Positions 34,371 through 44,339 of a stretch of 64,000 nucleotides of DNA are shown in pieces; position 1 is the stretch's first letter; the number at the start of each line of letters is the position of its first letter. The notes below the pieces were generated by a model. That model was not told where the DNA came from. It ran no database searches and saw only the letters and a list, made by a program, of their open reading frames with translations. A program made the position numbers and the translations under genes. Source of the stretch: Ignavibacteriota bacterium (GTDB taxonomy: Bacteria; Bacteroidota; Ignavibacteria; Ignavibacteriales; Melioribacteraceae); assembly GCA_016713565.1 (NCBI GenBank), contig JADJOX010000008.1, positions 1-64,000 of the forward strand, in the 5' to 3' direction.

Positions 34371-35519
34371 ATGAAAATAATAATTGCCGTTTTACTCTTA
34401 ATCATAACATCCGGTACAAATTATTTTGCTCAATCAGAAGAGAATTCGGTTATAGAGAATTTTAAACCGTCTTCAAATACTCAGCCCGGCAAAGATTATC
34501 CGATGGTTAATTCTGAAAGAAGAGTTAGAGCAAGTGTTTCTGCGCCCGACGCGCATACGGTTCAGCTCGATATCAGCGCGGTAAAATATGATCTCAAAAA
34601 AGACGCAAACGGAATATGGACCGGCGAATCTGCACCGCAAGATGAAGGGTTTCACTATTATCAGTTATGGATTGACGGAGCCGCTGTTCCTGATCCTAGC
34701 AGTTTATATTATTACGGCGCCATGAGATGGGGCAGCGGAATCGATATTCCAGCGCATGATGAAAATATTTATGAAATTAAAAATGTTCCGCACGGACAAA
34801 TCAGAGAAATTTATTTCCCTTCAAAAAGCACAAATTGCGATAGGAGAGCTTTTGTCTATACGCCTCCAGATTATGAAAAAAATCTAAATGATAAATATCC
34901 TGTCTTATACCTGCAGCACGGATGGGGAGAAAACGAATACGGCTGGCCTAATCAGGGAAAGACGAATTTTATTATGGATAATCTTATCGCGGAAGGTAAA
35001 GCAAAACCGTTTATAATTGTTATGACATACGGAATGACAAACGAAGTTAAAATTGGCGGACTAAAAGATTTTGACATTACGCCGTTTCAAACTGTGTTGG
35101 TCGACGAACTCATTCCTTACATTGATTCAAATTTTAGAACGTTAAAAGATCAGCCGAACAGAGCAATGGCCGGCTTATCTATGGGCGGATTTGAAACTCG
35201 ACTAATCACACTTAAAAATCTAGATATTTTTTCGCATATCGGCCTTTTTAGCGGCGGAAGCATTAGCCTTGAAGATGTAAAGAACACACCTAATTTTAAA
35301 GAAAAAGTCAAACTTGTTTTTGTCAGTTTTGGCGGACGCGAAATCGATGCGATGAAAAACAGTAATAGAAATTTCTGGGGTGATCCGGTTGAAAATACTA
35401 ATGCTATTACTAAAGAAGGTGTAAATACACATTTTTATGTTTCTCCAGAAACAGCGCATGAATGGCAAAGTTGGAGAAGAAGTTTGTATGAGTTTGCTCA
35501 GTTAGTATTTAAGAAATAA
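34371..35519 (+). CDS. Secreted CE1-like (feruloyl/acetyl) esterase, CBM48-like N-domain
   Basis: A 382-residue secreted esterase. After the signal peptide (ending FAQ) comes a linker, ENFKPSSNTQPGKDYPMVNS, an E-set/CBM48-like domain (about 45-135: RASVSAPDAHTVQLDISAV, then GFHYYQLWIDGAAVPDP), and a CE1-type alpha/beta hydrolase domain (about 145-382). The nucleophile is in AGLSMGGFE and the histidine in TAHEWQSWRRSL, both typical of xylan-linked feruloyl esterases such as the Bacteroides and Prevotella Fae1A type. A good AGGTAGGAA precedes the ATG. The next esterase follows after 10 bases and is a close paralogue; the N-terminal domain is more alike between the two than the catalytic domain. 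Confidence 0.9.
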   Translation: MKIIIAVLLLIITSGTNYFAQSEENSVIENFKPSSNTQPGKDYPMVNSERRVRASVSAPDAHTVQLDISAVKYDLKKDANGIWTGESAPQDEGFHYYQLWIDGAAVPDPSSLYYYGAMRWGSGIDIPAHDENIYEIKNVPHGQIREIYFPSKSTNCDRRAFVYTPPDYEKNLNDKYPVLYLQHGWGENEYGWPNQGKTNFIMDNLIAEGKAKPFIIVMTYGMTNEVKIGGLKDFDITPFQTVLVDELIPYIDSNFRTLKDQPNRAMAGLSMGGFETRLITLKNLDIFSHIGLFSGGSISLEDVKNTPNFKEKVKLVFVSFGGREIDAMKNSNRNFWGDPVENTNAITKEGVNTHFYVSPETAHEWQSWRRSLYEFAQLVFKK

Positions 35520-35529
35520 GGAAAATTTT

Positions 35530-36696
35530 ATGAAAAATATTCAGCTAGCGTTATTTCTTACGCTGATAGTTATATCGAACAATATAAACTTTGCGCAAAA
35601 TATTGTTGAAGATTTTAAACCATCGTCAACAGTTCAGCCGGGGAAAGAATTTCCTGAGGTAAATTCGGAAGGCAGAGTTAGAGTTTCAATCTCGGCTCCT
35701 GAAGCTAAACGTGTTCAGCTCGATATTAGCGCCGTAAAATATGATCTTAAAAAAAATACAGAAGGTATTTGGATTGGAGAATCTGATCCGCAAGATGAAG
35801 GATTTCATTATTATCAAATTTGGGTTGACGGCGCCGCGGTTCCCGATCCCGGCAGTTTATACTTTTACGGCGCTGGACGTTGGGGAAGCGGAATTGAAAT
35901 CCCTGCAAATGATAATGATTTTTATAAATTAAAAAATGTTCCGCATGGAAACGTATGTGAGAAGTTATACTTTTCAAATTTAACTCAAAAATGGCGAAGG
36001 TGTTTTGTTTATACACCGCCGGATTACAATTCAAATTCACTTGATAGATTTCCGGTTTTGTATTTGCAGCATGGAAGTTTTGAGGATGAAACCGGCTGGA
36101 AAAATCAAGGCTTTGCAAATCTGATTTTAGATAATTTGATTGCAGAAAATAAAGCAATTCCGATGATTATTGTTATGGATAATGGTTATGCATTTGAAGC
36201 ATCTCAAAACAGCGATAAAAAAAATCCGCCCAAATTTGTGTTTGAAGAAGTTTTAATTCAAGAAATAATTCCAATGATTGATACAACTTATAGAACAATT
36301 GCCGACAGGAATCATAGGGCAATGGCAGGACTTTCAATGGGCGCAAATCAAACAATAAGAATCACAATGAACAATTTGGACAAATTTTCTTATATCGGAG
36401 GATTCAGCGGAACATCAAATTATCCGAGTAGTGATAAAATCGACCGTGAAACATTTATGAACGGAATTTTCAAAAACGGAAATGATTTGAATAAAAAAAT
36501 AAATCTCTTTTGGTTAGGAATGGGAACAAAAGAACCAAACCCTTTTCCCGGTTCTATTGGCGCATTTCTGGCAATGCTGAATGAAGCTGGTGTAGAGCAT
36601 GTTTATTATGAATCTCCAAAAACAGCTCATGAATGGCTTACATGGCGAAGAAGCTTATATCAATTTGCTCAATTGTTATTTAAAAAGAATAAATAA
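35530..36696 (+). CDS. Secreted CE1-like esterase, tandem paralogue
   Basis: A 388-residue protein with the same plan as the gene before it: signal peptide ending FAQ, linker EDFKPSSTVQPGKEFPEVNS, CBM48-like domain (SISAPEAKRVQLDISAV, GFHYYQIWVDGAAVPDP) and CE1-type hydrolase. The nucleophile elbow is AGLSMGANQT and the histidine lies in TAHEWLTWRRSL. The catalytic half has diverged more than the front half, suggesting a duplicated scaffold with a changed acyl or position preference. It overlaps nothing; 10 bases separate it from the upstream copy and six from the downstream hydrolase, so all are one transcript. Feruloyl or acetyl ester hydrolysis on xylan is the probable role. Confidence 0.9.
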   Translation: MKNIQLALFLTLIVISNNINFAQNIVEDFKPSSTVQPGKEFPEVNSEGRVRVSISAPEAKRVQLDISAVKYDLKKNTEGIWIGESDPQDEGFHYYQIWVDGAAVPDPGSLYFYGAGRWGSGIEIPANDNDFYKLKNVPHGNVCEKLYFSNLTQKWRRCFVYTPPDYNSNSLDRFPVLYLQHGSFEDETGWKNQGFANLILDNLIAENKAIPMIIVMDNGYAFEASQNSDKKNPPKFVFEEVLIQEIIPMIDTTYRTIADRNHRAMAGLSMGANQTIRITMNNLDKFSYIGGFSGTSNYPSSDKIDRETFMNGIFKNGNDLNKKINLFWLGMGTKEPNPFPGSIGAFLAMLNEAGVEHVYYESPKTAHEWLTWRRSLYQFAQLLFKKNK

Positions 36697-36711
36697 TGCG
36701 GGATGATAGAA

Positions 36712-37599
36712 ATGAAATTGGTTAAAATATTTTTACCGATATGTTTATTGATAACTACTTTAACGCATGCTCAAGAAACAATTGAATTGTACAGTGCGCA
36801 AATTCCCAATTCAAAAATTTCAAGCGTTAAAGAAGAATTCGATAATGGGATTTATAAAGGTGTTACAATTCCGACTTTGGAAATCTTCTTACCCGAAAAA
36901 GATAAAGCAAATGGAACCGGAGTAATAATTTGTCCTGGCGGCGGTTATGCGGTTATTGTTTATGAAGCCGAAGGAATTAGAACCGCAAAAGAATTTGCGA
37001 AACATGGAATTGCCGCGTTTATATTAAAATATAGACTTCCAAATGACTCTTCAATGTTAGATAAAAAAAACGGACCGCTTCAAGACGCGCTTCAGGCAAT
37101 GAAAATTGTAAGAGAAAACACGGAAAAATGGAATTTGAACAAAAACAAAATTGGGATAATGGGTTTTTCCGCGGGCGGACATTTGGCATCAACAGCTGCA
37201 ACTCATTTTGATATGAAAATAATTGAAAATGCAGAAGGCATAAATTTACGTCCGGATTTTCAAATCCTGATTTATCCAGTAATCAGCATGCGTGAAATAC
37301 TTACGCATAAAGGCTCAAGGTATAATTTGCTCGGTGATAATCCAACCGAAGAAATTACCGATTTGTTTTCAAACGAATTACAAGTAAATGAAAAAACGCC
37401 GCCGGCATATATTACTCACACAGGTGATGATGTAGTTGTTACAGTTGATAACAGTTTGGAATATTACAAAGCGCTGCAGAAATTTAATATTCCCACGGAA
37501 ATTCACATTTATCCAAAAGGAAATCACGGATTTGTACTTTCTCAAATTACTGAAAAATGGATGGAGCCAATCATTAATTGGTTGAATATAAATAATTAA
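36712..37599 (+). CDS. Secreted alpha/beta hydrolase, acetylxylan-esterase-like
   Basis: About 295 residues. ATG 36712 follows a GGGATGA sequence and gives a compact signal peptide (MKLVKIFLPICLLITTLTHAQ); ATG 36703 is also in frame. The enzyme is an alpha/beta hydrolase of the BD-FAE / acetyl esterase (Aes-like) type: the oxyanion-region motif VIICPGGGYAVI, the nucleophile in GFSAGGHLAST (serine near 153), and the end HIYPKGNHGFVLS with the catalytic histidine. This type lacks the CBM48-like domain of the three esterases upstream and is unrelated to them in sequence. Likely substrates are acetylated or feruloylated xylo-oligosaccharides in the periplasm. Confidence 0.85.
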   Translation: MKLVKIFLPICLLITTLTHAQETIELYSAQIPNSKISSVKEEFDNGIYKGVTIPTLEIFLPEKDKANGTGVIICPGGGYAVIVYEAEGIRTAKEFAKHGIAAFILKYRLPNDSSMLDKKNGPLQDALQAMKIVRENTEKWNLNKNKIGIMGFSAGGHLASTAATHFDMKIIENAEGINLRPDFQILIYPVISMREILTHKGSRYNLLGDNPTEEITDLFSNELQVNEKTPPAYITHTGDDVVVTVDNSLEYYKALQKFNIPTEIHIYPKGNHGFVLSQITEKWMEPIINWLNINN

Positions 37600-37654
37600 A
37601 ATTAATTAAAAAATGCAGATTATAAAAAATACAAAAGTTGTTTCAGTCGGAATT

Positions 37655-37668
37655 AATTCAGCTGAATT
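37655..37668. repeat. Palindrome in the gap before GH3
   Basis: AATTCAGCTGAATT is a perfect 14-bp palindrome in the 155-bp gap between the acetyl esterase and GH3 genes. AATTCAG recurs at about 37680. It could be an operator or a transcript hairpin; no T-run follows. Confidence 0.25.
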
Positions 37669-37754
37669 TAGTGAAATAAAATTCAGTTAATAACCGGTAG
37701 TGGGAAAATTCAAATTAAAGTATGAATTATAAATAACAATATATAGAGTTAAAG

Positions 37755-40349
37755 ATGAAAAAGTTAATTTTTACAATTTTATTCGTTTCAATATCATTTA
37801 ATATTTACGGACAATTACTGCCGTATAGAAATCCGAATTTAAGTTCGGAAGAAAGAGCAAAAGATTTAATTTCGCGTTTAACATTAGAAGAAAAAGCAGC
37901 TTTGATGTGCGACATTTCAGACGCGATACCTCGGCTTGGAATTAAGAAATTTAATTGGTGGAGTGAAGCGCTGCACGGGTTAGCAAACAACGACAGTGTT
38001 ACGGTTTTTCCTCAACCAATAGGAATGGCTGCTTCATTTGACGATGAATTAGTTTATAAAATATTTGACGCTGTATCGGATGAAACACGAGCTAAATATA
38101 ATATATCTCAGAAAAGAGGTCAGGAAAACAAAAGATTTTTAAGTCTTTCAGTTTGGACTCCGAACATAAATATTTTCCGCGATCCAAGATGGGGGCGCGG
38201 ACAGGAAACGTACGGTGAAGATCCATATCTTATGTCTAGAATGGGAATATCCGTTGTTAAAGGTCTGCAGGGCCCTGAAGATGCGAAGTATAAAAAATTA
38301 TTAGCATGTGCAAAACATTACGCCGTTCATTCCGGCCCGGAATGGAGCCGACACTCATTAAATTTGATTGATGTTGATCCGCGTGATTTATGGGAAACAT
38401 ATTTGCCGGCATTTAAAGCATTGGTTCAAAAGGCTGATGTTCGAGAAGTAATGTGCGCGTATCAGCGACTCGACGACGAACCTTGCTGCGGAAATACAAG
38501 GTTACTTCAGAATATCCTGCGCGATGAATGGGGTTTTAAATATTTGGTAGTTTCCGACTGCGGCGCCATTGATGATTTTTATAACAGCCACAAAGTATCC
38601 TCCACACCAACTCATGCCGCTTCAAAAGGTGTTTTGGCTGGTACCGACATCGAATGTCAATGGAATAAACATAATTATAAAAAATTACCGGAGGCTGTTG
38701 AAAAAGGTCTTTTGAGTGAAGAAGATATAAACGAAAGATTGATTCGCGTGTTGATCGGACGTTTTGATTTGGGAGAAATGGATGATGATGAAATTGTGCC
38801 ATGGACCAAGATTCCTGCCTCAATAATAAATAATGATGAACATAAAAACTTAGCATTGGAAATGGCGCGCGAAACTATGACTTTGCTTCAAAACAGAAAC
38901 AATATACTTCCGTTAAAAAAATCAATTGAAAAAGTAGCCGTCATTGGACCTAATGCGGACAACGTACCGATGCTGTGGGGAAACTACAACGGCATTCCAA
39001 TTAAAACTATTACAATACTTGATGGTATTAAATCAAAAATTACAGATGGAAAAATAATTTATGATAAAGGATGCGATCTGGTTGAAGATAAAGTAACTCA
39101 AAGTTATTTCTCGCAATGTTTCATAAACGGCAAACAGGGATTTAGCGCGACATTCTGGAATAATCAAAACCGCGAAGGCGCAAGTGCGGCGGTTCAGCAG
39201 TTCAGCAATCCAATAAAATTAACAACAGCCGGGCAGCACGAGTTTGCATCGGGAGTTAAACTTGAAGGATTTACAGGAGTTTTCGAAACAGAATTTATTC
39301 CTAAAATCAGCGAAGAAATTGTTTTTAAATACGGAGCCGTCGGGCATTTCGAATTATACATCAATGAAGAGAAACTAACACAATTTGATAATTGGAAAAT
39401 CTTACCGACCAAGTTTCATTATAAAGTCGAAGCGGGGAAAAAATATAAAATTGAATTAAGATTCGGACAATTGTATAATTGGCAGGCAAACCTTGAATTC
39501 GACTTCGGCAAAGAAGTTGACGTTGACTATACCGACTTAATAAAAAAATTGAAAGGAGTTGAAACTATAGTTTTTGTGGGCGGACTTTCATCATTACTTG
39601 AAGGTGAAGAAATGCCCGTTTCATATCCAGGATTTAAAGGCGGAGACCGCACTAATATTGAACTTCCGTCTGTTCAGCGAAATTGCCTTAAGGCTCTGAA
39701 AGAAGCCGGTAAAAAAATAATATATGTTAATTGCTCCGGATCAGCAATTGCACTTACACCCGAAACCGAAACATGCGACGCAATTCTACAAGCTTGGTAT
39801 GGCGGCGAAATCGGCGGGCAAGCAGTAGCTGATGTGTTATTCGGTGATTCAAATCCTTCGGGAAAACTTCCAGTTACATTCTACAAAAATTCTGAGCAAC
39901 TACCGGATTTTGAAAATTACTCAATGCAGAATAGAACTTACAGATATATGGATAATGCATTATTCCCATTTGGTTTTGGCTTAAGCTATACAACATTTTC
40001 AATTGGTGAAGCGGAATTTAACAAAACGTCAATAAAAAATAATGAATCGATAAAAATAAATGTTCCTGTCGCCAATATTGGAAAGCGAGACGGAACTGAA
40101 ATTATTCAAGTATATGTTAAAAAGGTAAACGATGCGGATGGACCGATAAAAACTCTTAAAGGATTTAAAAGGGTGAAAATATCTTTAGGTGAAAAAGTAA
40201 ACGTTGAAATTGAATTACCTTCCGACTCTTTTGAGTTTTATGATAGAATGGATGACAAAATGAAAATTGCATCCGGCAACTATGAGATATTTTACGGTAA
40301 TAGTTCGGATGCAAAGAATTTAAAAAGCAAAATTGTTTCAGTTCAATAA
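37755..40349 (+). CDS. Secreted GH3 beta-xylosidase with inserted PA14-like domain
   Basis: An 864-residue GH3 enzyme. A signal peptide (ending IYGQ) precedes the barrel: EALHGLANNDSVTVFPQPIG, LSVWTPNINIFRDPRWGRGQ, and VVSDCGAIDDF with the nucleophile near residue 269. In the alpha/beta sandwich domain a PA14-like insert (about 455-600; FSATFWNNQNREG, HFELYINEEKLT) is present, as in many Bacteroidota xylosidases and glucosidases, where it can shape substrate choice. A fibronectin-III-like domain ends the protein. The text is closest to xylan 1,4-beta-xylosidases. It differs from the cytoplasmic GH3 at 14118, which lacks the signal peptide and PA14, so the pair serves the two sides of the membrane. 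Confidence 0.92.
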   Translation: MKKLIFTILFVSISFNIYGQLLPYRNPNLSSEERAKDLISRLTLEEKAALMCDISDAIPRLGIKKFNWWSEALHGLANNDSVTVFPQPIGMAASFDDELVYKIFDAVSDETRAKYNISQKRGQENKRFLSLSVWTPNINIFRDPRWGRGQETYGEDPYLMSRMGISVVKGLQGPEDAKYKKLLACAKHYAVHSGPEWSRHSLNLIDVDPRDLWETYLPAFKALVQKADVREVMCAYQRLDDEPCCGNTRLLQNILRDEWGFKYLVVSDCGAIDDFYNSHKVSSTPTHAASKGVLAGTDIECQWNKHNYKKLPEAVEKGLLSEEDINERLIRVLIGRFDLGEMDDDEIVPWTKIPASIINNDEHKNLALEMARETMTLLQNRNNILPLKKSIEKVAVIGPNADNVPMLWGNYNGIPIKTITILDGIKSKITDGKIIYDKGCDLVEDKVTQSYFSQCFINGKQGFSATFWNNQNREGASAAVQQFSNPIKLTTAGQHEFASGVKLEGFTGVFETEFIPKISEEIVFKYGAVGHFELYINEEKLTQFDNWKILPTKFHYKVEAGKKYKIELRFGQLYNWQANLEFDFGKEVDVDYTDLIKKLKGVETIVFVGGLSSLLEGEEMPVSYPGFKGGDRTNIELPSVQRNCLKALKEAGKKIIYVNCSGSAIALTPETETCDAILQAWYGGEIGGQAVADVLFGDSNPSGKLPVTFYKNSEQLPDFENYSMQNRTYRYMDNALFPFGFGLSYTTFSIGEAEFNKTSIKNNESIKINVPVANIGKRDGTEIIQVYVKKVNDADGPIKTLKGFKRVKISLGEKVNVEIELPSDSFEFYDRMDDKMKIASGNYEIFYGNSSDAKNLKSKIVSVQ

Positions 40350-40403
40350 TTTCTATTGAATATGAAAATGATTTATAAACTGAATACTTGCAATAGGTGA
40401 AAG

Positions 40404-42323
40404 ATGAAAAAAATAATTTTAATCGTTATTTGTATTGTTTACATGAATCAAATCAGTCGTGCTCAAATAACGGAGAAGCAAGCCCCCGTTGGGTTTGACG
40501 TCTATAAGGAAAATATTGCTCACGGCAAAATTGATTCGGTGATTTATGAATCAAAGACTGTGGGGACAAAAAGAAAAGCAATAATATATACTCCGCCCTT
40601 ATTTTCAAATGATGAAAAGTATCCGGTGCTTTATCTTCTTCACGGAATAGGAGGGGATGAAAAGGAATGGCAAAACGGAGCGCAGCCGCAAATTATTTTT
40701 GATAATTTATATGCCGAGAATAAAATTGAGCCGATGATAGTTGTTATGCCGAATGGCAGAGCAATGAAAGATGACCGCGCGATTGGAAATATCTTCGATA
40801 AAGATAAAGTTGAAGCGTTTGCCAATTTTGAAAAAGATTTACTTGAAGACCTTATCCCATTTATAGAAAAAAAATTCCCGGTAATCAAAAATAGAGAAAA
40901 CCGTGCTATTGCCGGACTTTCTATGGGCGGCGGACAATCATTAAATTTCGGACTTGGAAATTTAGATAAGTTTGCTTGGGTCGGTGGATTTTCATCGGCG
41001 CCAAATACAAAAGTTCCCGAACTGCTATTCCCAAATCCCGAAGAAGCAAGACAGAAATTAAAATTGCTCTGGATATCATGCGGAGATAATGACGGTTTAA
41101 TTCCATTCAGCATTAGGACGCACGAATATGCCCGTGATTTTGATGTCCCTCATATATTTTACGTCGAACCCGGAGTACACGATTTTAAAGTTTGGAAAAA
41201 CAGCTTATATATGTTCTCCAAGTTAATATTTAAACCTGTCGATTATATTATATTTTCTGAATACAGTCCTTTAGGAATACCTGCTTCGAGCAATGTCAGA
41301 AGGGCAAAATATCCGCAGATACTTCAAGATAACAGAGTAATATTTCAAATTAAAGCCCCGGAGGCAAAGATTGTACAGATTGACCTTGGTAAAAAATATG
41401 ACTTGATAAAAAATACTGACGGAATTTGGGAAATTACAACAGACACAATCAGCGAGGGATTTCATTATTATTCACTTCTTATTGATGGTGTTGCAGTTGC
41501 GGATCCCGCTAGTGAAACATATTACGGTATGGGAAGAATGGCTGCCGGTATTGAAATACCGCACAAAAATGATTTTTATTATGAACTTAAGGATGTTCCG
41601 CATGGCGATATAAGAATAAAAAAATATTTTTCAAAAGTGTTAAACAGATGGAGACAATTCTATATTTATACTCCTGCCGGATATGATCAAAATGTAGATG
41701 AAAAATATCCCGTACTTTATATTTTACACGGCGGAGGTGAAGATGAAAGAGGATGGGCAGTACAAGGAAAAACTGACCAAATTTTAGATAATTTAATTGA
41801 CTTGAAAAATGCCGTTCCAATGCTAATTGTAATGCCGGACGGTAATATTGATGCACCTATGTTCGGCGATCAGACTTTAAAATTATTTGAAGCCGAATTA
41901 AAGAATTCTTTAATTCCATTCATAGAGAAAAATTACAGAGTTAAAACGGAACCTCAAAACCGCGCGCTTGCAGGATTATCCATGGGCGGAATTCAAACAT
42001 TATTTGCCGGCGTTAACAATACGGATTTGTTTTCTTACTTAGGCGTATTCAGTTCGGGTTGGATTCAGCCGATGCAAAATGATCTGGCAAATTCTCAATA
42101 TGATTTCATGAAAAACAATGCGGATAAAATTAACAGTAATTTGAAATTATTTTGGATATCCATGGGCGGTAAAGAAGATATTGCTTATAATAATTGTCAA
42201 TTGATGCTGAAAAAATTTGATGAAATGAAAATCAATTATCAATATAGTGAATATTCCGGGGGACATACCTGGCCGGTTTGGCGTCACGATTTATATAAAA
42301 TAGCTCAGCTTTTATTCAAGTAA
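40404..42323 (+). CDS. Two-catalytic-domain CE1 esterase (CE1-CBM48-like-CE1)
   Basis: A 639-residue secreted protein with two complete CE1-type esterase domains. Signal peptide ends RAQ. Domain 1 (about 25-285) has LYLLHGIGGDEKEW, AGLSMGGGQS and the histidine in PGVHDFKVW. A CBM48-like E-set domain follows (about 300-395; FQIKAPEAKIVQIDLG, GFHYYSLLIDGVAVADP). Domain 2 (about 400-639) has LYILHGGGEDERGW, AGLSMGGIQT and SGGHTWPVW. Both serine-histidine sets look intact. The first domain lacks its own CBM48-like part, so the protein is best explained as fusion of a single-domain esterase to a relative of the esterases at 33134-36696. Two active sites with different acyl or linkage preference, for example acetyl and feruloyl, are likely. 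Confidence 0.92.
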   Translation: MKKIILIVICIVYMNQISRAQITEKQAPVGFDVYKENIAHGKIDSVIYESKTVGTKRKAIIYTPPLFSNDEKYPVLYLLHGIGGDEKEWQNGAQPQIIFDNLYAENKIEPMIVVMPNGRAMKDDRAIGNIFDKDKVEAFANFEKDLLEDLIPFIEKKFPVIKNRENRAIAGLSMGGGQSLNFGLGNLDKFAWVGGFSSAPNTKVPELLFPNPEEARQKLKLLWISCGDNDGLIPFSIRTHEYARDFDVPHIFYVEPGVHDFKVWKNSLYMFSKLIFKPVDYIIFSEYSPLGIPASSNVRRAKYPQILQDNRVIFQIKAPEAKIVQIDLGKKYDLIKNTDGIWEITTDTISEGFHYYSLLIDGVAVADPASETYYGMGRMAAGIEIPHKNDFYYELKDVPHGDIRIKKYFSKVLNRWRQFYIYTPAGYDQNVDEKYPVLYILHGGGEDERGWAVQGKTDQILDNLIDLKNAVPMLIVMPDGNIDAPMFGDQTLKLFEAELKNSLIPFIEKNYRVKTEPQNRALAGLSMGGIQTLFAGVNNTDLFSYLGVFSSGWIQPMQNDLANSQYDFMKNNADKINSNLKLFWISMGGKEDIAYNNCQLMLKKFDEMKINYQYSEYSGGHTWPVWRHDLYKIAQLLFK

Positions 42324-42353
42324 TTAATTTAAAATATTAATGAGTCTTTATTT

Positions 42354-44315
42354 ATGTCAAAATGTTATTTACTGTTTACGGTTTTTGTATTAGTTGCAAT
42401 TTCTTTAACAGCGCAGCAAATTAAAAATTCGAAACGAATCAGTCCGAATTTATTTGGAATATTCTTTGAAGATATCAATTACTCGGCAGATGGAGGACTA
42501 TACGCTGAGCTAGTACAAAACCGTTCTTTTGAATATAGTCCAACTGAACAAAAAAGCTGGAACCCTCTTTCGTTTTGGGAATATATTTCACCCGGATTTT
42601 CATACGGAAGAATAAGCGTAGAAACAACTTCTCCTATTCATCAAAATAATCCCCATTACATTGTGATCGATGTTGAACACGTTGGGCATGAAGCTAATTA
42701 TATTGGTGATTCCGGTGTTGGAATTAAAAATTACGGATATGGCGGAATGGTGATAAATGCGGATGATAAATATATCCTGACATTCTTCGCCCGTCAAATA
42801 TCGGAAGAACCGATCAATTTTAATTTAAGCCTGCAGAGTACATCCGGCTCAGTAAAATATGCCGAAACCGAAATTACGGTATCTTCAAAAGAATGGAAAA
42901 AATATTCAACTACTTTTATTGCTTCTGAAAATAGTGATAGCGCGGTCTTAGTTATTCTTGCCACATCGAAATGTAAATTTGCGATCGATGTTATATCACT
43001 TTTTCCCGAAAAAACTTTTCATAACCGCGAGAACGGTTTAAGAAATGACCTTGCTCAAGTTTTAGCCGATATGAAACCAAAATTTATTCGATTCCCGGGC
43101 GGATGTCTGGTACACGGCGATGGTTTGGGAAATATGTACAGATGGAAAAATACAATAGGACCGATTGAACAAAGAAAGGAGCAAAGAAATATTTGGGGTT
43201 ACAATCAAACAGCAGGCTTAGGATATTTCGAATATTTTCAGTTTTGCGAGGATATTGGAGCAAAACCCTTACCTATTGTCCCGGCTGGAGTAAGCTGCCA
43301 AAATTCAGGAGGTACTTGGCGTATCGGAGGAACCGGACAAAAAGCATTGCCAAATAGCCAGATGCCGGATTATGTTCAAGAAATTTTGGATTTGATTGAA
43401 TGGGCAAACGGACCGGTTACTTCTATTTGGGGTTCAAAAAGAGCCGAAGCCGGACATGCAAAACCATTTAATCTCGAATACATTGGAATTGGCAATGAAG
43501 ACAAAATGACTCCCGAATTTATTGAACGCTTTAAAATGATTTATGAAGTTGTTAAAGCTAAACATCCCGAAATAAAAGTTATCGGTACTGTCGGACCTTT
43601 TCACAGTGGCGAGGATTTTGACAAAGGCTGGAAATTAGCCGATGAACTGAAAATCCCTATTGTAGATGAACATTATTATACCGATCCAAAATGGCTTATC
43701 GCAAATCAATATCGCTACGATAAGTATGATAGAAGTAAATCGAAAGTTTATTTGGGTGAATATGCATCCTGGGGTAACAAATTTTTTAATGCTCTTGCTG
43801 AAGCATCGTATCTTACATCTTTGGAACGAAATGGCGACTTGGTTGTGATGGCATCTTATGCTCCTTTATTTGCAAAAAAAGATTTCACTCAATGGAAAAT
43901 AGATATGATCTTTTTCGACAATTCCAAAATTGTTCTGACTCCGAATTATTTTGTCCAGAAAATGTTTATGAACAACCAAGGCGATTTGTATTTGAACAAT
44001 ATTATTGATTGGAATAAAAATGACAGTTCTTTAGCTGCTTCTGCAGTATTTGATACTCAAACCGAAGATATAATACTTAAACTAGTAAATGCCGACGGTG
44101 AATCAAAAAAGATGAAAATAAATTTATCGGATTTTGCAAATATTAATTCCAACGCGGAATTAACACTTATAACCGGAAATGCTGAAGATGAAAATACATT
44201 TGAAAATCCTAAAAAAATTGAAAACGTGCAATCCAATTATATAGTGAGCGCAAATTTTGAATATAAATTACCTGCATTGTCATTCAGTGTAATAAGAATT
44301 AAAAACAATAAGTGA
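42354..44315 (+). CDS. Secreted GH51 alpha-L-arabinofuranosidase
   Basis: A 653-residue GH51 enzyme that removes arabinofuranosyl side chains. A short signal peptide (ending SLTAQ) is followed by ISPNLFGIFFEDINYSADGG, an N-terminal carbohydrate-binding-like region (about 75-220), the barrel with the acid/base glutamate in IGIGNEDKM (about residue 382) and the nucleophile in VYLGEYAS (about 469), and a C-terminal beta domain. Length and domain order match the Bacteroidota subgroup of extracellular GH51. A second, shorter GH51 of a different subgroup is encoded at 52374. It starts 31 bases after the double esterase and is followed by GH43 after 24, so the three are one transcript. Confidence 0.93.
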   Translation: MSKCYLLFTVFVLVAISLTAQQIKNSKRISPNLFGIFFEDINYSADGGLYAELVQNRSFEYSPTEQKSWNPLSFWEYISPGFSYGRISVETTSPIHQNNPHYIVIDVEHVGHEANYIGDSGVGIKNYGYGGMVINADDKYILTFFARQISEEPINFNLSLQSTSGSVKYAETEITVSSKEWKKYSTTFIASENSDSAVLVILATSKCKFAIDVISLFPEKTFHNRENGLRNDLAQVLADMKPKFIRFPGGCLVHGDGLGNMYRWKNTIGPIEQRKEQRNIWGYNQTAGLGYFEYFQFCEDIGAKPLPIVPAGVSCQNSGGTWRIGGTGQKALPNSQMPDYVQEILDLIEWANGPVTSIWGSKRAEAGHAKPFNLEYIGIGNEDKMTPEFIERFKMIYEVVKAKHPEIKVIGTVGPFHSGEDFDKGWKLADELKIPIVDEHYYTDPKWLIANQYRYDKYDRSKSKVYLGEYASWGNKFFNALAEASYLTSLERNGDLVVMASYAPLFAKKDFTQWKIDMIFFDNSKIVLTPNYFVQKMFMNNQGDLYLNNIIDWNKNDSSLAASAVFDTQTEDIILKLVNADGESKKMKINLSDFANINSNAELTLITGNAEDENTFENPKKIENVQSNYIVSANFEYKLPALSFSVIRIKNNK

Positions 44316-44339
44316 TTTTAGAGGTTAGGTAATTTTAAA

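Noticed and set aside
37613..37690. A 25-codon ATG frame in the gap before the PA14-containing GH3
   Set aside because: No Shine-Dalgarno, no recognisable sequence and AT-rich context; it overlaps a palindrome that explains part of the pattern. Likely chance.
40640..41113. Minus-strand 157-codon frame inside the double esterase
   Set aside because: Shadow of a gene with intact catalytic motifs on the plus strand; no ribosome-binding site or recognisable domain.
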